DNA of 64,000 bases from Malonomonas rubra DSM 5091 (GCF_900142125.1 NZ_FQZT01000011.1:1-64000); one strand, 5' to 3'; counted from the stretch's first letter, positions 1 through 9,436 are shown. Notes: generated by a model not told the origin, from the letters alone. Made by a program: numbers and translations.

Positions 1-210
1 GAGATTGGCGAGCGCTTCTTACGGGAAATAGTTGCGCTGGTAGAGGAGTTGCCCACCCATCCAGATCGAGGGCGGATGGTTCCCGAATTCAACCAACCAT
101 CACTCAGGGAGTTAATCCATCCCCCCTTTCGTATAGTTTATCGTCGAGGAGAACAGCGGATTGCCATCGTTCGTGTCTGGAGAAGTGAGCGGTTGATGAA
201 ACTGCCTTAG
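1..210 (+). CDS. ParE/RelE-family toxin, C-terminal part (5' end outside window)
   Basis: Frame 1 is open from the first base to TAG at 208-210 and encodes about 69 residues. The segment has the ParE/RelE C-terminal pattern: a helix rich in Glu and Leu (LREIVALVEELPTHPDRGR), then the strand core FRIVYRRGEQRIAIVRVWR and a short tail. Family members are mRNA interferases or gyrase inhibitors paired with an upstream antitoxin. The antitoxin would lie upstream, outside the window. Such modules are common on plasmids and islands, fitting the accessory nature of the region. The family call is good; the toxin target cannot be told from this fragment. Confidence 0.75.
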   Translation, partial: EIGERFLREIVALVEELPTHPDRGRMVPEFNQPSLRELIHPPFRIVYRRGEQRIAIVRVWRSERLMKLP

Positions 211-508
211 TGCCCCCCCCTCAGCAGATTGCGTTTTCAAAAATCGCCGACTTTTGACTAGAAATTTCCTCCACCGCTAAGTGGCTGAAAAGAGCGAAAC
301 CAGCAAGCCCTGGTCACTACGGCAGGACCTGTGGGAAAATACTGGCTACATCCGCTGTAATTCCAAGTAGTTGCTTGGGCCGATTGCCTTTTACAAATGT
401 CCTGTCACTGAAAACGACCCTCAAAACGGGCTATTTTGGCCTACCGACTGAGCTAAGTTTTAAAAATGACCAGAATTAGCAGTCGCTTCCCCTCTAATGA
501 GCAAAGAA
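211..508. other. Intergenic stretch without a supported gene
   Basis: This is the gap between the toxin stop and the convergent glutamate dehydrogenase stop. I see no reading frame with a credible start and ribosome binding site. The one recognisable item is a 16-17 nt piece resembling a tRNA D-arm on the minus strand near 440-456, listed separately. Confidence 0.5.
440..456 (-). other. tRNA D-arm-like fragment
   Basis: Read on the minus strand this is TTAGCTCAGTCGGTAGG, the canonical tRNA segment from position 8 through the D-arm. The flanks do not continue as a tRNA: no anticodon or T-arm follows. It may be the remnant of a tRNA gene disrupted by island integration, or chance. Confidence in the match is high, in its meaning low. 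Confidence 0.35.
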
Positions 509-3493
509 CTAAAAATTCCGGCGCAGGTGTCCATTTAGCATCAATTCGTATTCCGCGTCACGATCCTGCCGATAAACTAAAGACGAAGCAATCTCACTGG
601 CCAAGATCGCCGCTTGGTACTTGGGGGGAAGCTGTCCGATGCGTTGCCGATAGCGTGGCGATTCACGCAGAATTCTCGGAAGATGGGCCAACAGGGCATT
701 GCGATAAAGTTTCTTTTTACCCAGTTCAGGACGTTTTTGGAAATAATCGAATAGCCGTGCGTAGTGCTCATTCATTTCTTTCGAAAGCCCAACCGAAATA
801 TCGGTATAACTCTGAGTCCCATCGAATTCTTTGTGCCTCCGGAAGATTAGTTTTGCTTCGTCGGCAGCACGCTTTTCGAGGATCTCAAGGACATCGCCAA
901 CATACTGCTCCTTGTTGGCAAAAAACTCTTTCTCTGTCAGAAGAAGGTTGGCAATAATTTCATACGAGGAAGAAATGACACCACATTTGTTGGCAGAGGC
1001 ATCTCGCATGACAATCACACCGGCCGCCTGAAGGTGATTTCGGGCGTCAGGAGTAATAAATGAATTTGCACCTTCGATAATGGCTTTGGAACTTGGCTTA
1101 CCGTCAGACAGATATTGTTTCCAGTTGCCTCCATGAATCGTTTCCGGCCGCCCACCGGCTGGTATGAAGATATCTGCCTGAACATCGAAAACCAGTTTAT
1201 TGAATAAGCGATAGAACTCATCGACAGTGATCCATTCTTCAAGCAATTTATTGCCCTGGCGTGTCACTTTACGATGCAGTTCACGCAGGCCTTCCCGCTT
1301 TGTTTGGCTGCGAAAGATCATCATGCCGCCATCGTGTAGCGACTCAGGGTTGAACTTATCAATATCGCTCTTCAAAATGACGTCCCGCAATGCCTGGTGA
1401 TCAGCACCTATGGGATCAACTAACGCCCCGGTTCCATCGAGTATTAAACAAATTTGTACCTTCGGGGAACGTTCCAACAGCAGGCGCAGTCCATTGCCAG
1501 CGACGTCACCACCCGGGCCACCGGTGATTTTGACACTGAATGGATCTTTATGCGGATTAATGCCAAGATTATCGAGGGTGATTTCAGCAAAGCGGATGAC
1601 GCCGGTCGAGGTGACACCATATTCTTTGTGGTTGATGCCAAACTGCTTACTCGACATGACACCAGGACCGAGCAGATAACCACGCTTTTCAGAAATACGT
1701 GCAATCAATTCGATCATCTCATCGTGCATGTTTTCGTCCGGCCCCAATTCGATTGGTTCGTCTTCGCCGTAATAGTCAACCACTCTTGGTTCTTTGGCTT
1801 TTCCTTCCTCAGTGATAAAAATATCGAGGAAGGCTTGAATAAAGCCGTATTGCAGCTTGTATAGTCGCCGCTTTACGGTTTCAGGATCATTCAGGTCGGC
1901 GGCGTCAAGAGCAACGACCATCTTGGAGCCACCTTCATAGATATCTTTATTTTTCAAATGTTGGGTGTGTGCCAGGACATAGTTCTCACGAAATAACGTG
2001 TTGGCACTGGTGATGTATTCATCACGATTTTTCGCCATGACGGTCCGCCATCCACCACGGGCAATATCTGAAAAACCGATATGATAACCACAGCCATGGC
2101 GACCAAAAAAGAAGGTGACACGAAAGGGCCTTTCCGGTGGAAGGTCCGACGTAAACTCTGTCCCTAACTCATCCAGATAGGCAGGATCAAGACGAAAAGC
2201 CAGGGCGTGTTTGGCACTGACAAAGAAGTTGCTTTTCAATGTATGAGAAATGAATGTCAAGCAGCAGTTAAAAACCGTCTTTCTGATCCCATCCAAATAG
2301 GCATTTCCGGTATTATATTCAGCGATTGACTTTTTTAATTCTCTTAGATCTCGCTGATAAGCGTCCTCACGTCCTGGCAGGTGTGGCTCAAAACGAATGC
2401 GGAACAAGGCCACCAGCCGCAATGTCATTTCCAAATCGGCGGCAAAAACCCTTTCGACTTCTGGATAATCAAACCGGTCTGGCTGATTGTGTGCCAATGA
2501 GGTGTGGCAAAAAGCCGTGAAGGCATTCACCAGCGAAGCATCTGTGCCGGCCAACTTGCCCTTCACAACAAAACGTTGATAATTTGCCATCTCAGTCGAA
2601 AGAATTTGCGTATTGAACAACTCCTGCTCAAGTTCATTGTAGAGAAAACCATCGCGATCCAGCAGAGTTTTATTCTCGCCGCCCAGATAAAATGTTCCAA
2701 GAAAATATGGGTGCAATCCGTTATGAATGGTCAGGCAATAGGCGCGTTTAACTCCCAAATCAAGACGCTTGAAAGCCTCCATTGTTTGCTCAAGAAAGTC
2801 AATTTGCGGAGGATTCGCAGCTGCAAACATGACCCGGTACTCAGGCTTGTCCAAAATTTCTTCTGCCGACTCGATATCAAAATAAACACCACCATGAGCA
2901 ATCGCCTGATGATAAATCCAGAGGCACTGAGCGACCCGCCTGGCTGGAGAGTGGCGCACATACTCTGCATTATTCAACCAGAGCATTCTCAATTCTTTTT
3001 TAAACCGGCTGAAATCGTAGCGTGGGTAACGCTTTTTCAATGCTGCGCGTATTTCTTTTTGTAAGCGTTCGGGAATTCGAACCTCATCCTCAACAACGAT
3101 ATCTTCAGCCGTCCGACGATCAAATTCAAACCGTTGCAACTCCAGCTCTTTTCCAACATCAGGGATGGGAGCATACGAATGAGTAAACTGGGCATAAGAA
3201 ATTTCCCGTTCCCGTAGGAACTTCAGTGTCTCGTATAAAGAACCGGGTTGATTCAGCCGTGCCAGAATAAGTGTTTTTTCCGTGTCGCGGAGCACCAGAC
3301 GTTTATTGTTTTCTAGCTTCTGCAGTTGCAGCGCTAAAGAACCAATCGCCTCGGCTTCATCGTGCATAGTGATCGACAGGTAGGGATGCATCTGTTCCTG
3401 AAGCCATTGCAGATTTGCATCAGCAGCCAAACAATGTGATTTAATAGATTTTGAAACCTTATTGAACCAACGAGCTTTTATTTCTCCAACCAT
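509..3493 (-). CDS. Large NAD-dependent glutamate dehydrogenase
   Basis: Oxidatively deaminates glutamate to 2-oxoglutarate with NAD+, in the cytoplasm. At 994 residues it belongs to the large (about 115 kDa) NAD-GDH class rather than the 450-residue GdhA class. Visible signatures: the glycine-rich segment RHGCGYHIGFSDIARGGWR near residue 470, the substrate-lysine region EGGSKMVVALD near 515, the nucleotide-binding stretch KITGGPGGDVAGNG near 655, and EGANSFITPDAR near 805 followed by ANKCGVISSSYE. AGAGG lies about 6 nt before the ATG. It is the last gene of a minus-strand group with an AstE-like hydrolase and a RimK ligase, all three connected to glutamate or N-acyl amino acid chemistry. The family is certain; a role in glutamate supply during osmotic stress is inferred. 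Confidence 0.93.
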   Translation of the reverse strand: MVGEIKARWFNKVSKSIKSHCLAADANLQWLQEQMHPYLSITMHDEAEAIGSLALQLQKLENNKRLVLRDTEKTLILARLNQPGSLYETLKFLREREISYAQFTHSYAPIPDVGKELELQRFEFDRRTAEDIVVEDEVRIPERLQKEIRAALKKRYPRYDFSRFKKELRMLWLNNAEYVRHSPARRVAQCLWIYHQAIAHGGVYFDIESAEEILDKPEYRVMFAAANPPQIDFLEQTMEAFKRLDLGVKRAYCLTIHNGLHPYFLGTFYLGGENKTLLDRDGFLYNELEQELFNTQILSTEMANYQRFVVKGKLAGTDASLVNAFTAFCHTSLAHNQPDRFDYPEVERVFAADLEMTLRLVALFRIRFEPHLPGREDAYQRDLRELKKSIAEYNTGNAYLDGIRKTVFNCCLTFISHTLKSNFFVSAKHALAFRLDPAYLDELGTEFTSDLPPERPFRVTFFFGRHGCGYHIGFSDIARGGWRTVMAKNRDEYITSANTLFRENYVLAHTQHLKNKDIYEGGSKMVVALDAADLNDPETVKRRLYKLQYGFIQAFLDIFITEEGKAKEPRVVDYYGEDEPIELGPDENMHDEMIELIARISEKRGYLLGPGVMSSKQFGINHKEYGVTSTGVIRFAEITLDNLGINPHKDPFSVKITGGPGGDVAGNGLRLLLERSPKVQICLILDGTGALVDPIGADHQALRDVILKSDIDKFNPESLHDGGMMIFRSQTKREGLRELHRKVTRQGNKLLEEWITVDEFYRLFNKLVFDVQADIFIPAGGRPETIHGGNWKQYLSDGKPSSKAIIEGANSFITPDARNHLQAAGVIVMRDASANKCGVISSSYEIIANLLLTEKEFFANKEQYVGDVLEILEKRAADEAKLIFRRHKEFDGTQSYTDISVGLSKEMNEHYARLFDYFQKRPELGKKKLYRNALLAHLPRILRESPRYRQRIGQLPPKYQAAILASEIASSLVYRQDRDAEYELMLNGHLRRNF

Positions 3494-3535
3494 GTCAGCC
3501 TCTTTAATTACCAGTAATTATGATGCGAAAGGTCT

Positions 3536-4567
3536 TTATCGAACCAAGCCAAAATCTTCTTCAGTTAAAGAAGATTGAAGCTCCTTCAATTCACACTCTG
3601 CTTCACCAGGACAGGGCAATTTTGCCAGATGAATCAGGGCGTCACCTTCATGGGCCAATGGAAGGTTTAGCTGTCCGATATTCATCCCAGAAAATGGGGC
3701 ATGAACCTCTTCTTGATCACTTCCGAAAGGATTACTCAAAACACCAAGCAAATCCCCTTGTTTAACAAAATCTCCCAATTTAACTTTCAGTGAGAAAGTT
3801 CCGCTCATACTCGCCCGGACCCAACTGGTCCGATCAGTAATAATCGGGGAACGCTGCTGTTCATTCTGATCTGGGGGAAGCATGCCGAGATGACACATCG
3901 AATTGAGTATCCCTTTTAGTCCTGTCTGAATGGCGGTTTCGTCAAAAGACAGTGCTTCTCCTCCCTCATACACCAATACCGGTTTCCCCAGCGCTGCAAC
4001 CACTTCACGTAAAGACCCTTCGCGCAACTCAGAGGGCACTACAATCGGTGCCCCAAAAGCTGAAGCCAATTCTATCGTATCAGGATCATCCAACCAGGCG
4101 CGGATCTGCGGCAAGTTGCTGCGATAATTGGACCCCGTATGCAAATCAATACCAAAATCACAGCGGCTTATGATTTCAGTCATAAACATGTGAGCAAGCC
4201 TTCCTGCTGAAGAGCCTTTTGCCGTGCCGGGGAAGGATCGATTCAAATCCCTTCGATCAGGCAGGTATCTGGACCTCTGAATAAAGCCGAACGGGTTAGC
4301 AACAGGAATGGCCAACAATGTGCCTCGCAATTGAGCTAGAGCCCGGCTGTCCAACAACCTACGAATGATCTCAACGCCATTGATTTCATCACCATGGACA
4401 GCGGCACTGACAAATAGGACAGGCCCACTGTTTTTCCCATGAACAACCTGAACCGGCATTGTCATGGCGTTGTTTGTATAAAGTCGAGCCATAGGCAACT
4501 CGATGGCTGTACGATCACCGGGTTCTAGGCAAATACCCCCAAACTTAAAGGAGCAAGCTGGTTTCAT
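3536..4567 (-). CDS. Succinylglutamate desuccinylase/aspartoacylase family protein (AstE-like)
   Basis: A zinc-dependent deacylase/carboxypeptidase-type enzyme of the M14-related AstE/AspA superfamily, 343 residues. Zinc ligands are visible as His58 and Glu61 in AAVHGDEINGVE, and His143 in FGIDLHTGSN. RDLNR at 106-110 is the usual substrate-carboxylate segment. The C-terminal part (SGTFSLKVKLGDFVKQGDLLGVL) is the barrel-like domain common in this family. A GGGGG ribosome site precedes the ATG. It sits between rimK and the glutamate dehydrogenase. Pairing with RimK-type ligases is known in other proteobacteria, which suggests removal of an acyl or glutamyl group, but the true substrate is unknown. 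It is not part of an arginine succinyltransferase operon here, so the name astE is avoided. Confidence 0.88.
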   Translation of the reverse strand: MKPACSFKFGGICLEPGDRTAIELPMARLYTNNAMTMPVQVVHGKNSGPVLFVSAAVHGDEINGVEIIRRLLDSRALAQLRGTLLAIPVANPFGFIQRSRYLPDRRDLNRSFPGTAKGSSAGRLAHMFMTEIISRCDFGIDLHTGSNYRSNLPQIRAWLDDPDTIELASAFGAPIVVPSELREGSLREVVAALGKPVLVYEGGEALSFDETAIQTGLKGILNSMCHLGMLPPDQNEQQRSPIITDRTSWVRASMSGTFSLKVKLGDFVKQGDLLGVLSNPFGSDQEEVHAPFSGMNIGQLNLPLAHEGDALIHLAKLPCPGEAECELKELQSSLTEEDFGLVR

Positions 4568-4715
4568 CCGTTTCCCCCTGTTCCAGGACTACAAAAATAT
4601 GAAAAGGATCACTTTATACGCCATCGACGGCGATTATGAACTTAAGTCGCCATCCCAGAATTCTGAAGTAGAGCCTTGTACTCCACACTTTGCAGACTGT
4701 CACTATAATAGCCAG

Positions 4716-5933
4716 TTATTCATCTGCTATCTTGAGTGTTTGTTCAGCTACTGGCAAGGACGGCAAAGACTTAACCTTCGGTCTGCGCTTTTTGGTCGTT
4801 TTCGAAGGGATCAGATCACGCATTAATTCTAGCTTTCCAAAACATAGAAGCCGATCCCCGGCCTCTAAAACCCTCTGTGAGCGAGGGTTCGGAATAACTT
4901 TTGTCCCTTGGCTAAGCGTCAGAACGACAATATCTTTGTCACGCAACCCCGATTCACTGATCGTTTTGCCGATAAAATCAGAACCTTCAGGAACGTGAAC
5001 CTCTGCCACACCATATCCACGACTCACGGTCAGGCGCTGTCGCAAATCAATCTCTGGGAAATTAACCTGAGCCGCGATGTAATCAATAATGGCACCAGCG
5101 ATATCAAGCTGAGTGCAACGTTCAATGCCCTCCAACCCAGGTGATGAGTTCACCTCCATTATTTGCGGGCCGCTTTTACTCTCCAACAAATCAACGCCCG
5201 CAACGTGTAAGCCCATAATTTGAGCTGCCCGTACGGCAGTTTCTCGATAAACCTCATCAAGCTCAACCAGTTCAGTCACACCACCACGATGTACATTGCT
5301 GCGGAATTCCTGTCCTTGCGCAACTCGGCGCATGGCACCAACGACCCGGTCACCAACCACAAAAGCTCGAACATCACGTCCTTTGCTCTCGGCCACAAAT
5401 TTCTGTATCAGAATGTTTTGTTTCTGGCTTTGCAGGAGCTCAATGATCGCCTCAGCTGATTTTACAGTTTCAGCAAGCAATACACCGATTCCCTGAGTTC
5501 CTTCCAGCAGCTTAATAACGACCGGTGCGCCACCAACGCGAGCAATAGCCGGCAATACATCTTTCTTGTCGCGAACGAATGTCGTCTGCGGGATACCGAT
5601 GTGATGCCTACTGAGAATTTGTAAGCTCCGCAATTTGTCGCGCGAATTAGAAATGCCTGCCGAGGAGTTAGCACAAAACACATCCATCTGTTCAAACTGC
5701 CTGACCACAGCAGTGCCAAAGTAAGTAATCGAGGCACCAATTCTCGGGAGAACGGCGTCGTACTGCGAAAGTTGCTTTTGCCGATAAAAAAGGTCCGGGT
5801 CTCCCTGCTCAAGATCTATCGCGAACTTGAGTGTGTTTAAAACTTTAACGCTGTGGTTACGTTGCTCTGCTGCTTCACGAAGCCGACGGGTGCTGTAACA
5901 TCTCGGGTTGCACGATAGAATTCCAAGTTTCAT
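4716..5933 (-). CDS. rimK: RimK-family ATP-grasp glutamate ligase with C-terminal RCK_C domain
   Basis: RimK enzymes ligate glutamate residues to a C-terminal carboxylate (ribosomal protein S6 in E. coli) or make poly-alpha-glutamate. The start chosen (404 residues, MKLGILSCN) has AGAGAGG upstream. The N-terminal part with SYDAVLPRIGAS-type sequence and the ATP-grasp fold (PVVIKLLEGTQGIGV, MEVNSSPGLEGIE) match RimK, whose usual length is about 300 residues. The extra C-terminal 100 residues (YGVAEVHVPEGSDFIGKTIS ... LEAGDRLLCFG) are an RCK_C/TrkA-C ligand-binding domain, which in other proteins binds c-di-AMP. It is the first gene of the rimK-astE-gdh group, divergent from dnaK. Ligand control of ligation is inferred. 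Confidence 0.92.
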   Translation of the reverse strand: MKLGILSCNPRCYSTRRLREAAEQRNHSVKVLNTLKFAIDLEQGDPDLFYRQKQLSQYDAVLPRIGASITYFGTAVVRQFEQMDVFCANSSAGISNSRDKLRSLQILSRHHIGIPQTTFVRDKKDVLPAIARVGGAPVVIKLLEGTQGIGVLLAETVKSAEAIIELLQSQKQNILIQKFVAESKGRDVRAFVVGDRVVGAMRRVAQGQEFRSNVHRGGVTELVELDEVYRETAVRAAQIMGLHVAGVDLLESKSGPQIMEVNSSPGLEGIERCTQLDIAGAIIDYIAAQVNFPEIDLRQRLTVSRGYGVAEVHVPEGSDFIGKTISESGLRDKDIVVLTLSQGTKVIPNPRSQRVLEAGDRLLCFGKLELMRDLIPSKTTKKRRPKVKSLPSLPVAEQTLKIADE

Positions 5934-6101
5934 ATTGCCTCTCTGAGAGCTGGATGATTTAAAAATCAAAAACAGATGATTCGGCGAATTAAAAATAGAT
6001 TGACTCTCAGTATAACACTCCTAACCACGAACCTTACGTCCATGGGACTTTTTGCATAGGGCATTCTATTTCCTGCTCTTTTATCAGTCAGTAGACAGAA
6101 G

Positions 6102-6139
6102 TGTCGCAACCACTGTCGCATGCGACACTTACTGCGACA
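6102..6139. promoter_or_regulatory. Symmetrical TGTCGCA operator cluster upstream of dnaK
   Basis: Four heptamers form a perfect dyad: TGTCGCA at 6102 and 6114, then TGCGACA at 6121 and 6133, with 5-nt spacers on both sides and the axis at 6120/6121. A fifth partial copy (GTCGCA) lies at 6148-6153. The 12-nt phasing within each half suggests cooperative binding by a dimeric regulator. It sits in the divergent region between rimK and dnaK, 60 to 100 bp upstream of a sigma-54-like element, which is the usual place for an enhancer-binding protein site. The regulator is not identified. Confidence 0.7.
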
Positions 6140-6201
6140 GGTGCAGCGTCGCAAGTTTTTCCCATCAAACGACAAAGGCCCTATTTCTGGTAGTTTGATA
6201 T

Positions 6202-6216
6202 TGGCATGACCTTTGA
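6202..6216 (+). promoter_or_regulatory. Sigma-54-like promoter for dnaK (-24/-12)
   Basis: TGGCATGACCTTTGA matches the sigma-54 consensus TGGCACG-N4-TTGCA with the -24 GG at 6203-6204 and GA instead of GC ten bases later. Transcription would start near 6228, giving a leader of about 65 nt before dnaK. The symmetrical TGTCGCA sites upstream support activator-dependent transcription. The imperfect -12 element keeps this tentative. Confidence 0.45.
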
Positions 6217-6294
6217 GTAATGAACGGAAGATGATTTATAAACCAAATCCTGACATCGAATTTCAGGAGATCACAACTCGAAGGAGACAAGCAA

Positions 6295-8211
6295 ATGGGA
6301 AAAATTATCGGAATTGACCTAGGAACCACAAACTCTTGCGTTTCTATCTTAGAAGATGGCAAGCCGAAAGTTATCGAGAACAGTGAAGGAGCCAGAACGA
6401 CACCTTCAGTCGTTGCATATTCTTCCGACAACGAAGTTCTTGTTGGGCAGACCGCCAAGCGGCAGGCTGTGACCAACCCTGAGAACACTCTATTTGCCAT
6501 CAAACGGTTAATCGGCCGTCGGCATGACGACCCTATGGTCGCCAAAGACAAAGGGATGGTTCCGTACCAGATTGTCAAAGCGAAGAACGGTGATGCCTGG
6601 GTTAAGGCAGGAGGCAAAGAGTTGTCTCCCCAGGAAATTTCAGCAAAAATTCTGCAGAAGATGAAGAAGTCGGCAGAAGACTATCTCGGAGAAGCTGTAA
6701 CTGATGCGGTAATTACCGTCCCAGCGTATTTCAACGACTCACAGCGGCAGGCCACCAAGGATGCTGGAGAGATCGCCGGGCTGAATGTGAAGCGGATCAT
6801 CAATGAGCCGACCGCTGCAGCTCTGGCCTACGGTCTGGATAAAAAAGGTGACCAGAAAATAGTTGTCTACGACCTTGGTGGTGGCACCTTCGACATCTCG
6901 ATCATTGAGATAGCCGACGTTGAAGGAGAGCAGCAGTTCGAGGTGCTGGCAACCAACGGCGACACCTTTCTTGGCGGTGAGGACTTCGACACCAAACTGA
7001 TTGAGTTTATCTGTGCCGAGTTCAAAAAAGAATCTGGGATCGATCTTCGTGGCGACCAGATGGCGCTACAGCGCCTGAAAGAAGCAGCAGAAAAGGCCAA
7101 GATCGAGCTATCGACCACTGAGCAGACCGACATCAATCTGCCCTTTATCACTGCTGATGCCAGCGGTCCCAAGCATCTCAACCAGAAGATCACTCGGGCC
7201 CGTTTTGAATCGCTGGTGACTGAACTGGTCGAGAGAACCATCGCACCCTGTAAGCAGGCCCTTGCGGACGCTCGACTAAAAGCAAGCGAGATCGATAGCG
7301 TAATTTTGGTTGGCGGTCAGACCCGTATGCCACTGGTTCAGCAGAAGGTCAAGGATTTCTTCGGTAAGGAGCCGCGCAAGGACGTTAACCCCGACGAGGC
7401 GGTTGCGATCGGTGCAGCGGTACAAGGTGGTGTGCTCGGTGGCAGCGTTAAGGACGTCCTGCTGCTTGATGTCACCCCGCTGTCTCTCGGCATCGAAACC
7501 CTGGGCGGCGTGATGACCAAGCTGATTGAAAAGAACACCACCATTCCAGCGCAGGCCAGCCAGGTATTTTCGACCGCAGATGACAATCAAGCGGCTGTCA
7601 CCGTACATGTCCTGCAGGGAGAACGAGAGCAGGCACAACACAACAAGTCCCTTGGCCAGTTCAATCTGGAAGGGATCAACCCGGCTCCACGTGGCGTCCC
7701 GCAGGTTGAGGTCAAGTTCGACATCGACGCTAACGGCATCCTCAATGTGTCAGCCACAGATAAAGTGACAGGCAAGGAACAATCAGTGGTTATCAAGGCG
7801 TCAAGTGGCTTGAGTGAAGCAGAGATTGAGCGGATGGTCCGCGAGGCAGAAACCCACGCAGACGAAGACCGTCGTTTCCACGAACTGGTGAGTGCCCGTA
7901 ACCAGGCAGAAGCGCTGGTCCATTCCACTAACAAGGCGCTGGAAGAAGCTGGCGACAAAATTGATGCCGGAGAAAAGGCATCAATTGAAGCGTTGATCCA
8001 AACACTTGAAGCGGCCATAAAAGGAGACATCAAGGAAGAGATCGAGTCCAATAGCAAGCAACTGAGCGAAGCATCGGCCAAGTTGGCAGAGAGACTCTCC
8101 GCTCAGCCTGATACTCAGGAACAGGGTTCACCTCACACCGGCAACGCAGAAGAGGGTGTGATCGACGCCGAGTTTGAAGATCTCTCCAACAAAAAAGAGA
8201 ACGCAGCCTGA
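6295..8211 (+). CDS. dnaK: Molecular chaperone DnaK (Hsp70)
   Basis: ATP-dependent folding chaperone, 638 residues, full length. The nucleotide-binding domain begins [18 protein letters not shown] and carries [11 protein letters not shown] (about residue 195) and VGGQTRMP (about 340). The linker [14 protein letters not shown] (about 390) and the substrate-binding core [16 protein letters not shown] (about 480) follow. The C-terminus [10 protein letters not shown] corresponds to the EEVD-like tail. AAGGAGA precedes the ATG. It stands alone, with grpE, a cbpA-type DnaJ and cbpM 37 kb away at the other end of the block. A housekeeping dnaK elsewhere in the genome is likely, making this a stress-island paralogue; that is inference. 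Confidence 0.98.
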   Translation: MGKIIGIDLGTTNSCVSILEDGKPKVIENSEGARTTPSVVAYSSDNEVLVGQTAKRQAVTNPENTLFAIKRLIGRRHDDPMVAKDKGMVPYQIVKAKNGDAWVKAGGKELSPQEISAKILQKMKKSAEDYLGEAVTDAVITVPAYFNDSQRQATKDAGEIAGLNVKRIINEPTAAALAYGLDKKGDQKIVVYDLGGGTFDISIIEIADVEGEQQFEVLATNGDTFLGGEDFDTKLIEFICAEFKKESGIDLRGDQMALQRLKEAAEKAKIELSTTEQTDINLPFITADASGPKHLNQKITRARFESLVTELVERTIAPCKQALADARLKASEIDSVILVGGQTRMPLVQQKVKDFFGKEPRKDVNPDEAVAIGAAVQGGVLGGSVKDVLLLDVTPLSLGIETLGGVMTKLIEKNTTIPAQASQVFSTADDNQAAVTVHVLQGEREQAQHNKSLGQFNLEGINPAPRGVPQVEVKFDIDANGILNVSATDKVTGKEQSVVIKASSGLSEAEIERMVREAETHADEDRRFHELVSARNQAEALVHSTNKALEEAGDKIDAGEKASIEALIQTLEAAIKGDIKEEIESNSKQLSEASAKLAERLSAQPDTQEQGSPHTGNAEEGVIDAEFEDLSNKKENAA

Positions 8212-8243
8212 GCAGCATAAATCTGTCAGGTGGCAGAAAGAAA

Positions 8244-8340
8244 AGCCAGATGCGCCGCAGATCCTCGTTAAAGGTTCAAATTTTAGGCAGAACAGGCTGT
8301 TTATGGAGAACCGGTGAGGATTTGCGGCGGCAATCTGGCT
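8244..8340. repeat. Long imperfect inverted repeat after dnaK
   Basis: The arms 8244-8266 and 8316-8340 are imperfect reverse complements; both start AGCCAGAT when read inward and share CCGCA and ATCCTC blocks. About 49 nt separate them. There is no T-tract, so it is not a classical terminator. It could be an RNA stability element, a partial mobile-element end pair or an htpX leader structure. Confidence 0.45.
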
Positions 8341-8453
8341 GCTGATTATAGTGCAGAAGTTTATAACTTGTGCCAGATGTAATGCTAGAATTAAAAGGTA
8401 GACAATACTTTCTTGCAAAGGCTCTGACATGATTTTTACTAAGGGACAGTGAC

Positions 8454-9341
8454 ATGAAAAGAGTGATGTTGTTTGTAGTAACTAACCTCGCCATTGTTTT
8501 CGTCCTCGGCATCGTGCTCAGTCTCTTCGGAGTCGGACAGATACTCGATGAACAGGGAGTTGGCCTGGATCTCTACAGCTTGCTGGTTTTTGCATCCGTA
8601 TTCGGGTTCGGTGGCTCACTGATTTCACTGGCCATCTCAAAGTGGACCGCCAAGCGTATGACAGGTGCCCAGGTCATCACGACCCCAGGTAACGACGTTG
8701 AAGCCTGGTTGGTACAAACTGTCAGCAGGCAAGCTGAACTGGCGGGAATTGGAATGCCTGAAGTCGCAATCTATGAAGCCGCGGACGTTAATGCTTTTGC
8801 AACGGGCATGAACCGGAATAACGCGTTAGTCGCAGTCAGTACTGGGTTGTTGCGTTCGATGAATCGAGATGAGGCTGAGGCAGTCTTAGCCCACGAGGTG
8901 AGCCATGTTGCCAACGGAGACATGATTACCCTTGCTCTCGTCCAAGGGATCGTTAATACTTTTGTCATCGTCGCATCGAGAGTTGTAGGCCATCTGGTCG
9001 ACAGGGTCGTGTTCAAGACTGAGCGTGGTCATGGCCCCGCTTTCTATCTCACCTCTATCGTGGCACAACTTCTTTTCGGCATCCTCGCCAGCATTATAGT
9101 TTTCTGGTTCAGTCGGCAGCGTGAATTTCGTGCTGATGCCGGTAGCGCCGCATTGGTCGGAAGAGAAAAGATGATTGCGGCCTTGGAAAAACTAAAGCGT
9201 AATGCCGATCAGCCTCACCTCCCTGACCAAATGGCCGCCTTTGGCATCTCCGGCGGTATTGGTCAAGGCTTAAAGCGGTTCTTTATGACCCACCCGCCTC
9301 TTGAGGAACGGATTGAAGCGCTGAGGGAAAATGCACATTAG
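8454..9341 (+). CDS. htpX: Membrane zinc metalloprotease HtpX (M48)
   Basis: Inner-membrane quality-control endopeptidase that degrades misfolded membrane proteins. Length (295 residues) and layout fit HtpX: two N-terminal membrane helices, the zinc motif HEVSH with His147, Glu148 and His151, two further membrane helices around 160-220, and the third ligand Glu224 in [20 protein letters not shown]. The C-terminus [12 protein letters not shown] is typical. AAGGGA lies before the ATG. Its position beside dnaK fits a heat or envelope-stress unit. Confidence 0.96.
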   Translation: MKRVMLFVVTNLAIVFVLGIVLSLFGVGQILDEQGVGLDLYSLLVFASVFGFGGSLISLAISKWTAKRMTGAQVITTPGNDVEAWLVQTVSRQAELAGIGMPEVAIYEAADVNAFATGMNRNNALVAVSTGLLRSMNRDEAEAVLAHEVSHVANGDMITLALVQGIVNTFVIVASRVVGHLVDRVVFKTERGHGPAFYLTSIVAQLLFGILASIIVFWFSRQREFRADAGSAALVGREKMIAALEKLKRNADQPHLPDQMAAFGISGGIGQGLKRFFMTHPPLEERIEALRENAH

Positions 9342-9383
9342 GCTGGCAGTTTTTACGGGTGCAAATAAGAAAGACAGTAACAT

Positions 9384-9436
9384 ACTCGACCATGACTCAG
9401 GTGCTTATGAATAAAGTGCCTGAGTCATGGTCGAGT
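9384..9436. terminator. Perfect 18-bp inverted repeat, terminator-like hairpin
   Basis: Arms 9384-9401 (ACTCGACCATGACTCAGG) and 9419-9436 are exact reverse complements around a 17-nt loop. It lies between htpX and the SLC13 gene. The stem is strong but no T-tract follows, so it may be a transcript-stabilising hairpin or a protein-binding site rather than an intrinsic terminator. Confidence 0.5.

Noticed and set aside
466-957. Plus-strand 163-codon frame over the end of the glutamate dehydrogenase gene
   Set aside because: It overlaps the certain minus-strand gene almost entirely, has no family resemblance and no ribosome site.
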